Below the pieces are notes generated by a model. That model saw nothing but the letters and a program-made list of their open reading frames with translations. It did not search any database and was not told the DNA's origin. DNA of 64,000 nt from Trichomonas vaginalis G3 (Eukaryota; Parabasalia; Trichomonadida; Trichomonadidae): contig NC_067208.1 in NCBI RefSeq assembly GCF_026262505.1, forward strand, positions 1,860,001 to 1,924,000, given 5' to 3'. The position numbers and the translations under genes were made by a program. Numbering within the stretch: the first letter of the stretch is position 1; every line of letters begins with the position of its first letter. This document shows, one piece after another, positions 26,161-34,805 of the stretch.

Positions 26161-26772
26161 ATGTTAAAGGTTGAGTTTGAAACAGTTAGAAAGATAGACA
26201 ATGACACCAAGGTGGTTAGAATAGGTGATTTAAACATAAGATACTCAAAGAAATACAACAAATATTCTTTGTCAGACATTATATCTCCATCTGGAAAGAG
26301 AGCAAAGGACTGGGTTAGAATTGCTTCTACTCAGAAAATTTTGACAAGAAATCCTGAGCTTATGATATCAGTAGCATTTCATGGAACAAGAGCATATCTT
26401 ATAGACAAAAGTCTTATACCAATAGTTTTGTTATGGTTAGACCCAGTTGTTGGATATAACTTCATAACATATGGTTCATTCGATACGGAACGTTGCAGTG
26501 AAGGCTTACTTTACATCGTTCAGAAACCGAAGGACTTCAATACAAAAAGATATAAGATAGGAAGAACATATAATATAACTCAAAGATATGACAGTACAGT
26601 CAATAGAGTCAAGGTTGTGTTTGTTAATGATATGAGAGCTGCAGAAACAGAACTACTTGAAAAGTTTGAGAAAATGTATGGTGCTCCCACGAAAGGTAGG
26701 GAAACGTTTGAAGTAGATGAGATAGATAAGGCTATAAAATTATTTGACGAAGTTGCTGAAAAATACATGTAA
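26161..26772 (+). CDS. KilA-N plus T5orf172 (GIY-YIG-like) protein (203 aa)
   Basis: Residues ~20-105 resemble a KilA-N DNA-binding domain (WVRIASTQKILTRNPEL, then AYLIDKSLIPIVLLWLDP). Residues ~118-200 match T5orf172, a GIY-YIG-related domain: LLYIVQKP, YKIGRTYNITQRYDS, AAETELLEKFEKMYG. Such proteins are common in large DNA viruses and phages, probably as DNA-binding regulators or nucleases. The frame is intact; the M3 copy (49441) is broken. It belongs to a cassette with 24811 and 27272 sharing the long leader. Confidence 0.82.
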   Translation: MLKVEFETVRKIDNDTKVVRIGDLNIRYSKKYNKYSLSDIISPSGKRAKDWVRIASTQKILTRNPELMISVAFHGTRAYLIDKSLIPIVLLWLDPVVGYNFITYGSFDTERCSEGLLYIVQKPKDFNTKRYKIGRTYNITQRYDSTVNRVKVVFVNDMRAAETELLEKFEKMYGAPTKGRETFEVDEIDKAIKLFDEVAEKYM

Positions 26773-26793
26773 AGCGTTTATTTTTGGTCTTTT

Positions 26794-27190
26794 GTGAAAG
26801 TCAAAGACGATATGTACCAAATGCAAAGTATTTTGACAGCATGTTTTGCTCCAGATACTAAGCTTCCTAAAGACTGGTTTAGGAACCAAAGCACACAAGA
26901 ACTTTTGAGTGAAATTCCTCTAGACCGAGAAAAACCGGTCTTGCCTAAAACTCATGAAAACAGTGAAGAACAGCGAGTAGGTAAAAAAACCTGGTCGCCA
27001 AAACTCTATGAAAATCGTGAAGAACAGCGAGTAGGTAAAAAACCGGTCTTGCATAAAACTCTATGAAAATCGTAAAAATTTGGCTCCTGGTTTGAGAGGT
27101 TTGTATGTACATAGACTTCTTGTAAATGCTGTTGCAATGTGGGCTTCACCTCTTCACCTAAAATATATTTTTATTGAATTCAGCACAAAA
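26794..27190 (+). pseudogene. decayed partial duplicate of a KilA-N gene
   Basis: VKDDMYQMQSIL at the beginning and LRGLYVHRLLVNAVAMWASP at the end correspond to residues ~35 and ~100 of the intact gene at 27272. The middle is replaced by two copies of a unit around GAAGAACAGCGAGTAGGT. There is no start and the frame is interrupted. It points to repeated partial duplication at this site. Confidence 0.75.
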
Positions 27191-27271
27191 ATCATGAATT
27201 TCCTTAAGATAGAAAAAATAAAGTTAGTTTTATTTTTTTTATTTTTTTTTATTTTGTATGTAAAGACAGAT

Positions 27272-28099
27272 ATGTCAACAACAGAGAACACAACAACAGT
27301 TATAGTTCATGAAGCTATAGATGAAGAATACGAGTACATACAATATAACAAACAGTTACGTCTCATTCGTTCGGTCAAAGACGATATGTACCAAATGCAA
27401 AGTATTTTGAATGCTCTTCGTTCTACAAAGCAAGCACGTCATTGGTTTGAAAACCAACAGACAAAAGAACTTTTAGAAGAATTTCCTCATATGTTTGCGA
27501 CCGGTAGAAAACCGCGGGTCGAGATTCCGTACGAAAATCGTCAAAATTTGCCAAATGGTTTGAGAGGTTGGTATGTACATAGACTTCTTGTAAATGCTGT
27601 TGCAATGTGGGCTTCACCTCGCTATGCTTGTTATATTTTCATGATGTTAGATGAAATTCATAGACAAGAACGTGAAGAGATGGAAAAGAAACTTCAAGCA
27701 AAAGATGAAGTCATTGAAGCAAAAGACAAAAGCATTCAGAAAAGAATACCGCGTTCGGTACCAAAAGGAAAGGAAAAGAACTATAAGTATATGATTTATA
27801 CTGAAGAGTTGGAAAATGAAGAAGACAGAGATATGGTTATGTTGCATTTAGTCAGAAGAAACAACAAAAGCTTTTACGACCTTGCTAAGATTTACAAATC
27901 TGACAGAAATTGGTTCTATCGCGAAAACTTACCGATTTCAATGACCCCAAATGAAGATGTGAAACAAATAGTTCAAGATACGTTACCTCAAACACACTAT
28001 GATATGAAAGGTTGTACAATACTTACATTCAAAGAAGACTTACCGCTACTGAAAGAAAAAATAACAGAGTATTTTGACAACTTCAAACAAGCAGAGTAA
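27272..28099 (+). CDS. KilA-N domain protein with C-terminal DUF3627-like domain (275 aa)
   Basis: The start at 27272 follows the shared long leader; an upstream open frame belongs to the decayed copy. Residues ~30-125 are a KilA-N/MSV199-like domain (ARHWFENQQTKELLEEF, YVHRLLVNAVAMWASP). Residues ~130-155 form a coil of Lys/Glu/Asp. Residues ~165-275 (KYMIYTEELENEEDRDMVML to the end) resemble DUF3627, found after KilA-N in large DNA viruses. It probably binds DNA as a regulator. The M3 homologue is 50811-51638. Confidence 0.8.
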   Translation: MSTTENTTTVIVHEAIDEEYEYIQYNKQLRLIRSVKDDMYQMQSILNALRSTKQARHWFENQQTKELLEEFPHMFATGRKPRVEIPYENRQNLPNGLRGWYVHRLLVNAVAMWASPRYACYIFMMLDEIHRQEREEMEKKLQAKDEVIEAKDKSIQKRIPRSVPKGKEKNYKYMIYTEELENEEDRDMVMLHLVRRNNKSFYDLAKIYKSDRNWFYRENLPISMTPNEDVKQIVQDTLPQTHYDMKGCTILTFKEDLPLLKEKITEYFDNFKQAE

Positions 28100-28114
28100 A
28101 TGAACTCTTTATTT

Positions 28115-28990
28115 TTACGCTTGACTTTTTACAATTTGAACTTTGTTTGCGTAGATATGAATTCTGAAAGAAGTATGAGGGTCTTGTATGACTTTGTACT
28201 TCTCCCATAGTTCATGTCTGTCAAACTTACCTGCCATGGACTCTTTCATAAGTTCCATGAAATCGTCTTCTGACAATCCTGGGAAAAGTATAATGTCAGT
28301 AAGTATTCTCTTTACATCCTTACTTAAACTCTTTGCTGTCTGTACACATATTACGACTGAAATGTTAAAGTGTCTGAGCTTCTTAAGAATTCGACACATA
28401 TCTTGTTCTCTATTCTTTAACAAAGAATGAGAAGCAAAGTCATCTAAGATAAGAAGACACCTATGAGGGTAAGTCTTCCAATCGTAAGATTGCAATTTCT
28501 TCGAAATGTATTCTATCTCTTTCTGTTTGTTTCTGAAGTGTTTCTTCTCTAATATTCTCTGCATTTCCTCATTAGGGTCTTTGAACTTAGAATTTATATA
28601 CTCATTTATAGCATTATACTTCAAAACTCTTCTTTGGTACTTCTTTATCCAATCTAACAACTCAGTATCCTTTATACATACTAACTTAGACTTCTTTATA
28701 ATATCTTTGAACGAATTGACGGTTTGGTCAAATTGACCAGAAGTACTACAAATAACAACTAACTCATAGAATGGGTTCTTCTCATCTAGTTCTTGTTGTT
28801 GTGCAGCCATTTTAAGATAAGTGAAAGTCTTACCCGACCCAGGTGGTGCAATTAGACCTGTTATACCATTCTGAGCAAATAAGAACTTGTCATGTATAGG
28901 CTTTATCTGAGCATTTTCTAACTTCCTCTTGTTCTTGTTTAAAACATTCTCAAATTTCTTGTCAATGTCAGCAAACTTTTTTTCTAACAT
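28115..28990 (-). CDS. packaging ATPase (A32/FtsK-HerA type), 291 aa
   Basis: The motor that should drive DNA into capsids. Walker A is GLIAPPGSGKTFTYL (~residues 43-57), Walker B is CLLILDDFASHSL (~175-187), followed by a sensor-like VVICVQTAKSLS. I chose the start at 28990. An in-frame ATG at 29092 would extend the protein by 34 residues antisense to the neighbouring gene, and the M3 homologue has a short N-terminus too. The gene converges with the KilA-N gene (15-bp gap) and is divergent from 29027. Confidence 0.87.
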   Translation of the reverse strand: MLEKKFADIDKKFENVLNKNKRKLENAQIKPIHDKFLFAQNGITGLIAPPGSGKTFTYLKMAAQQQELDEKNPFYELVVICSTSGQFDQTVNSFKDIIKKSKLVCIKDTELLDWIKKYQRRVLKYNAINEYINSKFKDPNEEMQRILEKKHFRNKQKEIEYISKKLQSYDWKTYPHRCLLILDDFASHSLLKNREQDMCRILKKLRHFNISVVICVQTAKSLSKDVKRILTDIILFPGLSEDDFMELMKESMAGKFDRHELWEKYKVIQDPHTSFRIHIYANKVQIVKSQA

Positions 28991-29026
28991 ATTTTTAGAA
29001 AAATTAAAATTTTTATCTTTTAGAAA
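28991..29026. promoter_or_regulatory. 36-bp bidirectional promoter, ATPase/149-codon gene
   Basis: TTTTTATCTTTTAGAAA faces right and AATTTTTCTAAAAAT faces left between two divergent start positions. The rightward gene has lost its ATG in this copy. Confidence 0.55.
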
Positions 29027-29476
29027 ACGTCTAGCGATTTCGCTATCTATATTCGAGACAAGCTTTTCGACAGCAAAACATCCGTCGACCATAAAATCTT
29101 ACATAGTGTAAACAAGAAAGGGGAATTTGTTCTAAAGTTCTGTTTCTGGGAATATGACAAGAACCATAAAACATTAGGCAGAGCAGTCTTTAAGTTTGTC
29201 AATGACAGACTTGTTGACAGAGATGACGCCTCTTGGAGAGATGAAGTCCAACAAAAGTTCTTAGAATGCAAAGAAGACACATGCGCTGTTCTTGAAGATG
29301 AAATAGAAAACAGAATAGATGAGCTATTAAAGGACAAAGAACTTTTACAGAAATATGGTTCTGAGAAATTTGACATAACTCCACCAGAAAAGAAGAAGAA
29401 AGGAAAGAAAGAGAAAAAAGTAGAAGAGAAGAAAGAACCTGAACCAGTTCCAGAGAAAAAGAAATTTGACATGTAA
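29027..29476 (+). pseudogene. M2 copy of the 151-aa gene, start codon lost (ATG to ACG)
   Basis: The frame is open for 149 codons and matches 710-1165, but the initiator ATG is ACG at 29027-29029 and no other ATG occurs until the penultimate codons. A 6-bp deletion in the Glu/Pro tail and a changed end are the only other differences. Either the gene is silent here or a non-ATG start is used. Confidence 0.7.
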
Positions 29477-29492
29477 AAATAAAATTTTATTT

Positions 29493-29912
29493 TTAGAACA
29501 TTTCTGGGTCAATGTCAATGTTCTCTTCCTCTTTAGGAGCAAACACCGGCTTAGACTCTAAAATCTTTTTACCCAATTTACCTTGAACTTCTACAACTTT
29601 AGACTCATAATATTCATAGTCGTCTGTCTTCTTTGGTTCATAAGGTATAACAAGTTTGTATGCTTTGCCTTCTTTAAGGTTTGAGAACTTTCTGTCAAAA
29701 TTTTCTTTGACTGTTAACAAACCTTCTATCTCTAAGTCTTCAAATTTCGCACCATTTTTAGTCACAATAGCAAACTTAACTGGTTCGATGTTCCAAACTT
29801 TGCTGAATGTAGACTTTTCAAAATGGTAGAAGTAAACATTCAAATATGTGAATGGAGCTAACTTATCTTTGACTTCTGTCATGTACTTATTTACTGAGAT
29901 GAATTTTGCCAT
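29493..29912 (-). CDS. 139-aa protein with acidic tail, possible ssDNA-binding protein
   Basis: Near-identical to 1182-1601. The differences cluster at residues ~52-58 (KNGAKF against KSGATF and neighbours). The acidic tail ending in Phe is retained. It lies 37 bp downstream of the helicase on the same strand and has its own TTTTTTTATTCTGAAGAAAAG leader. See 1182 for the argument. Confidence 0.6.
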   Translation of the reverse strand: MAKFISVNKYMTEVKDKLAPFTYLNVYFYHFEKSTFSKVWNIEPVKFAIVTKNGAKFEDLEIEGLLTVKENFDRKFSNLKEGKAYKLVIPYEPKKTDDYEYYESKVVEVQGKLGKKILESKPVFAPKEEENIDIDPEMF

Positions 29913-29948
29913 CTTTTCTTCAGAATAAAAAAATATTTTTTTTAAAAT

Positions 29949-31182
29949 TTACTCAGAAAAATTTTTCTTTGTATATACACCATTCTGTACGTCTAAAAGA
30001 GTTTTGACATTTGCCAAGAATGTTCGTTTAGAAGCTGCCATATAACCATATTCTTGACAATATTGTTTATACGAATCGTATAATGACCTTTCATCTAATG
30101 ACACAAAGTCAGTTTCATCTATGAACAGTTCATATACACTCTTGTTTGCTTCTAACAATGTTTGTCTCTCTTCGGTATGTGGAATTTGTCTTGGATTGAA
30201 CTTAGAAATATCTAATGTCATGAAATATGAGAACAAGTGGTTGTAAAAGTCAGATGTCAAACATTCTGCTAAGTCGTCAAAATATTCAGTATCTTGCATA
30301 TGAGAATCTGACGTTCTGACAACTACATATCTTCTGTCAGAACTTTCTAACTTCATCGGAACAACATTGTTTGAAACCATATGAAGTTTGCAACATTCTC
30401 ACAAACTCTTGAGTCTTTATACTTTCTTTCAACAACTCCAACTTTGTCTGTTATAAGACTCTTCAAAGCATCTGAGTTCAAAACTTTTGTTGTATCTATA
30501 CTTTGAAGTTCATTGCAAACTATAAGTTTCATATTCTCTATTGAGGAGTTAAACTTGCCAGATGTTTTCTAAGTTTGTCATATTAGGGTTCGAATAACCT
30601 TCTAACAGTTTGCATAAGATATCTGTAAAGAAAGTATTCTTACCTGTTCCTTGTTTTCCAATTATAATGAGAGCAGTTTCATTTTTAGCACTTGGATGTT
30701 GTAAGATATTTGCAAACCAACATAAGATATACTCATAAACCTTTTCGTTTCCATTGCATATAATTTCTTTGACATGGTCTAACCAAGCTTCTATAATATT
30801 TTCTTTCCATTCTACTTGTTCGTATTTATATCCAGTGAAGATAGAATAGAAGTTTGGAGAAGGTGTATAAAACTTTATACCACGAACTGAAAAATCTTCT
30901 AACTTTGACAATAAGATATCCCAAGCATCTAACATCTTCATGCCAACTTGTACGACTTTTATTTTCTTAAGTTTCTGTCTACATTCTTGTTCAGACACTA
31001 TTGTTGCTCTTGGTTTGTTAAAGACAACATCCCATTCTTTCATGACATAACATTCTGGGGCAGAGTCGAACATAAATGACTAAACGTTTCAAATTCTCGA
31101 CTGCTTTGTTATAGTCTCGAAATGGACACATATTTCTGAATGCTTGGAAGTCATAAAAATCTGAAACATCTATTCTGTACAT
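29949..31182 (-). pseudogene. SF3-type helicase, frameshifted copy
   Basis: About 411 codons starting at 31182 with a TTTTTAT box directly upstream. Walker A is GKQGTGKNTFF; the C-terminal third keeps the SNN and SDRRYVVVRT signature of DUF5906/D5-like helicases and a winged-helix-like end. Three small indels break the frame: an extra base near 31069, a 2-bp loss near 30557 and a 1-bp loss near 30380. M1 has different breaks, so neither copy is intact but the family had an intact gene recently. No primase domain is apparent. It occupies the place that DNA polymerase B has in M3. Confidence 0.78.
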
Positions 31183-31212
31183 TTTTATAAAAATAAAAAA
31201 AAATATTTTTTT

Positions 31213-32010
31213 TTATTCTTGACTTTGTTGTTCCATTTGTTGCATTTGTTGTTCTTGAGCTATTTGTTGTTGAAGTTGTTCTTGTAATACAATACTTTCA
31301 CCAGTTGCATCTTCCAATTCGAAACTTTCTGCCGTCATTGACAAATACATAGGACATAAAAGTTTTACAGGAACAAAGTTTGCGTCAACTAAGGTTAAGT
31401 TTATGTTTGCCAAAGTGTTTGAGTTCACTAAGGTTGAAAATTCTGCATTCGAATGAACAATAGGCAAACCAGCAGAGAAAGTATTGTTTATACGCATAAG
31501 TATCTTTTGGTCATAATAGTTTCTGTCGACATTCGAATAACACTTTGAACCTAAGTTTGAAACAATATATAAGATTGGTGTGCTTAATGTCAATGGAATA
31601 GACATTCCTTGTATGACACCTTTTCCTGTTATAGGAAACTGTTGGTAGTAAAAACCAGATATAAGTTTTGTATTATAGCTCATATCGTTTATAGTAAACT
31701 CAGTCGGACATCCAAACATAATGAAACCTGCTCTAGTTGCAGCACATGTTACATCCGTCCTTAAAGTATTAAATAAGTCAACAAAACCTGTTGGTGGTAT
31801 ATCTGAGTAAGTATCTTCAAAGGAGTATTTTTTACCATTCACAACAATAAAATCTTCTGGTGTCAAAAGAGCAAAACAGGCTTTAGTCGTCATTGTGTTT
31901 AAGGTTAGTTTACAATATCGTCCTTGAGGACTTTGTAAGTTTGTTGTTATAGAATTATATGACTCAGGGTTTTTAGTCGTAATAGTATAAACCATTATGT
32001 CTTCTGCCAT
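31213..32010 (-). CDS. penton-like minor capsid protein (265 aa), intact
   Basis: Strand-rich protein with a Gln/Met-rich end (QQQIAQEQQMQQ). Its position, downstream of the 76-aa gene and the CCG-motif gene, matches the 245-aa gene at 43326-44063 in M3, whose end (MQFRLVDFQGEPVEL) is typical of the last strands of Polinton/virophage penton proteins. In this copy the corresponding end reads ANFVPVKLLCPMYLSM. The penton assignment is inference from position and strand content. The M1 copy is broken. Confidence 0.6.
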   Translation of the reverse strand: MAEDIMVYTITTKNPESYNSITTNLQSPQGRYCKLTLNTMTTKACFALLTPEDFIVVNGKKYSFEDTYSDIPPTGFVDLFNTLRTDVTCAATRAGFIMFGCPTEFTINDMSYNTKLISGFYYQQFPITGKGVIQGMSIPLTLSTPILYIVSNLGSKCYSNVDRNYYDQKILMRINNTFSAGLPIVHSNAEFSTLVNSNTLANINLTLVDANFVPVKLLCPMYLSMTAESFELEDATGESIVLQEQLQQQIAQEQQMQQMEQQSQE

Positions 32011-32020
32011 TTATATATAT

Positions 32021-32251
32021 TTAAAAGTTTTTCTGAAAGTGGAGAAGAACTTCATCTAAACTTTCACATGGCGTTTCTTGAAGTTCTCTGTCTAAGAAGT
32101 TCAAATATTTTGTAAAGACATAGAACTTTCCTTTGTCTACACGAACAAACAAAACAGGGTCTTTCATATCGTTCAAAAGTGTGTAAAGTCCTTTACATGA
32201 AATAAAGTCTATATTATTTTTCTTCAAACATCTTTCAAGAAGTTTTGACAT
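32021..32251 (-). CDS. small conserved Maverick protein (76 aa)
   Basis: Identical in sequence to 3723-3953. It fits between the penton-like gene (10-bp gap) and the CCG-motif gene (6-bp gap), suggesting co-expression or very short promoters inside the neighbours. Function unknown. Confidence 0.65.
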   Translation of the reverse strand: MSKLLERCLKKNNIDFISCKGLYTLLNDMKDPVLFVRVDKGKFYVFTKYLNFLDRELQETPCESLDEVLLHFQKNF

Positions 32252-32257
32252 TTTTAC

Positions 32258-32839
32258 TTAGCAAATAAATTTTAATGAAATGTTGTGGTCGTCAAATATT
32301 TTTATGACGTCTGAGAAACTATATTTTAAGTTCAACGTTTCACCTCCTTTCATAACGTATATCTTGTCAATGACATTATATGAAACACCACAGCAAGCAA
32401 TGTCGGGTTCTATTTCTTTGATGTTTATATCGTCTGCCTCTGTCAAAAGTTTCAATAGTTCTTTCAAAACTTCATGAGGTGCAATGACATATGAGTTCAC
32501 TTTTACAGGGTTGTGTTCGACCAAGTTTAACATTATACTTAAAGCTTGACAAATCTTCTCCTGAGTTTGAAGTTTGTCTTTCAGTTGTTGGTAGTCGTTT
32601 CGAATATCTGCAACAGAACTTAAGTCTCTGCTAACTTCAGGATATGTTGGTTGTTCTTTTACAGGAACTATTGTTATACCATCTTCGTCTTCGTATGGTT
32701 TCCCCACTTCAACATTTCTGTCTTTGACATTGACAACAACACTTTGACTGTTTGTTTGAGTTGGTGAATTTAACTTCACATCTGCCACCGCCATTAAACC
32801 TTTTGAAACACTTACGCTTCTATTTTTCGGAAATGACAT
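32258..32839 (-). CDS. CCG-motif capsid-region protein (193 aa), intact
   Basis: Function unknown. The start at 32839 is supported by a TTTTTATTTGTAGTAAA leader; a longer frame upstream is antisense to the next gene. Residues ~1-60 are Ser/Thr/Val-rich and flexible, ~85-150 are helical, and the end has PDIACCG and a strand pair (KYSFSD). M3's 204-aa protein (42475) has the same layout with PEIECCG and KYRYSN, so it is conserved in both families. Confidence 0.65.
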   Translation of the reverse strand: MSFPKNRSVSVSKGLMAVADVKLNSPTQTNSQSVVVNVKDRNVEVGKPYEDEDGITIVPVKEQPTYPEVSRDLSSVADIRNDYQQLKDKLQTQEKICQALSIMLNLVEHNPVKVNSYVIAPHEVLKELLKLLTEADDINIKEIEPDIACCGVSYNVIDKIYVMKGGETLNLKYSFSDVIKIFDDHNISLKFIC

Positions 32840-32857
32840 TTTACTACAAATAAAAAG

Positions 32858-33275
32858 ATGGACGTATTTGAGTATCTCTTCGAATTGAAGCAAAACAAGG
32901 TTTATACTCACAAACAATACAAACATTGACAGAATAGTTCTTTACACAAACAATGGAAAATGTTATAGAATAGCAGTCTTTGCTGAACCTAAATATTTTC
33001 ATAAAGCAAAGAAAGTTGGTATAACTGAAATGGTGAAAGTTCTTGACGTTGACAAAAATATAACTTCAAAACTGACCGATATTACTAAAGGAAAGTTTAT
33101 AATACAATATTATGTCAAAACTGGCGTACTGTCAATATTTGACGGAGAGAAGTCAGTTCAAGAACAACTTACTGACCTGCTGCCAAAATCTGCTCGATGG
33201 AAGCTGTCGTTATACCAATCTGAGGAGCCCCAGCAGGTTTCATCGAACGAATCTTCAAAAGAGCATCTTCCGTGA
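32858..33275 (+). pseudogene. M2 copy of the 139-aa gene, 2-bp deletion
   Basis: Compared with 4559-4978, two bases are missing near 32920 (codon ~21), which shifts the frame. The rest is readable from 33030 on. It overlaps the end of the capsid gene on the other strand, as in M1. Confidence 0.65.
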
Positions 33276-34773
33276 AAAGTGCTATTGGTTTTGTAAACTT
33301 CTTTGCTTTCAATTCATCAGGCCCGTCTCTGTCACCAGTATATTGTATTTGAACTGTACAACAGTTTGAAATACCACCCATAAAGTCTTCTGAGTCAGCA
33401 AATGGAATGCCAAGCCAAAAGTTTGAACGGTCTCCATTTGTATATTGAGTTTTTTGACTTCCTGTATGAGTCCATACTTTCACATATGGCATAATAGAAC
33501 TTTGCATTTCAGGGTTAATGGTTGTTGTGAAGTTGTTGTTAAAGTTCATAGCATCTAATGTCAAGTTGTATATGACCTCATATCCTAACTGTAGAATATT
33601 CTTCTCTTGGATAATATTTGCCATCTATGTTTATATGATATTTAATACCAGGGTTGTAGAAACAAGAATAGTCATTTATAGTTCGTCTGAACAGTACAAA
33701 CATAGTATCTGCATGTTTCATTGCAGTTGTTAAAGCAATATCGTTCTTGCACCTGGGTCAGCACTTTGGTTTCCAACTTCACCTGCAAAGTCTTTGACAG
33801 ATATTTGGTGTATAGGGAACATAAGTGGAACTGCAATATATTTGGCAGCTAAAGCATTTGAAATATCTGGGTCCAACATATAGACTGCAAGTCTGCTTTC
33901 TATTCTCTTGCATTCAAATTTTTCGCATGTGAACTTAACTGGGTCCCAAGCAGTTCCAGCAGCATTGAAATAATAGTTTACTTCAGTGTTGAGGTTTGAG
34001 AAACCAAAGTCTAAGTCAACCTTATCTTTGCAAAAGTCACAGAACTTGGCTCCACCAGTTCCAGCTACAGTAATGCTGAATGGGTCTTGTGTTGGTGCAA
34101 TGACTAAGTTATTTTTGCTTGGAGTAAGTTCGATAGAAATTTTTCCTGCCCAGTTTGGCAAGTATCTTAAAAACCTGAAGATGAGGAAAGATGACAAAGG
34201 AACTCTAAGTTTCAGTTTTACTTTGGTTACTGCTGCTGCAGTTTGTCCAGAAAGGTTAACATAAACTCCTGGAACGTTAGGGTCAAGTCTTCTTATTTTC
34301 TCAATAGTTGCATACTGGTCTGTTTGTTCTCTAGCTTGTGGTTGTACTGAGTTTCTCAAAGCGAACCATTCATAGTTTGCCCATGTTACTGTTTGAACTA
34401 AGTCAGAGTTAGAATATATCTTATATCCCATGAAAACTTCTGGAGCATATTGGTATCCGACATAGAAAATTCCATTGCAACCTTTCTTGTCAGACAACTT
34501 GGCAGAAGGTTTTATTTCAATGTCTTGTTCCACGTATAAGAAAGAGTTGTCAATAGAAATAATATGAAACCTGTCGCATGCAATATCTACTGCTGTTGAA
34601 GAACCTTCTCCAAACTCACCTACGTTTCCATAAGAAACAGCAGTTGTATATTCGTAAGTTCCAGGAACTATTTCTGACCTTCTAATGGCATTGTCGCATT
34701 CGTTATACCATTCAGAAACATTTCCGTTCATGGCATCCAAAACTGTTGGCGTAATATTCTGAGCGGCGTACAT
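33169..34773 (-). pseudogene. major capsid protein, frameshifted copy
   Basis: Near-identical to 4872-6476. A one-base loss near 33741 and a combination of a 2-bp gain and a 1-bp loss near 33570-33590 put about 50 codons out of frame; the frame is then regained. A small substituted stretch lies near 33358-33366. The N-terminal 340 codons and the C-terminal ~140 are intact. Confidence 0.8.
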
Positions 34774-34805
34774 TTCATATGGGTAAAAATATAGAATAGT
34801 TGGAT

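Noticed and set aside
27080-27271. N-terminal extension of the KilA-N protein
   Set aside because: It starts without ATG, includes the decayed copy and the leader, and the M3 homologue begins at the ATG matching 27272.
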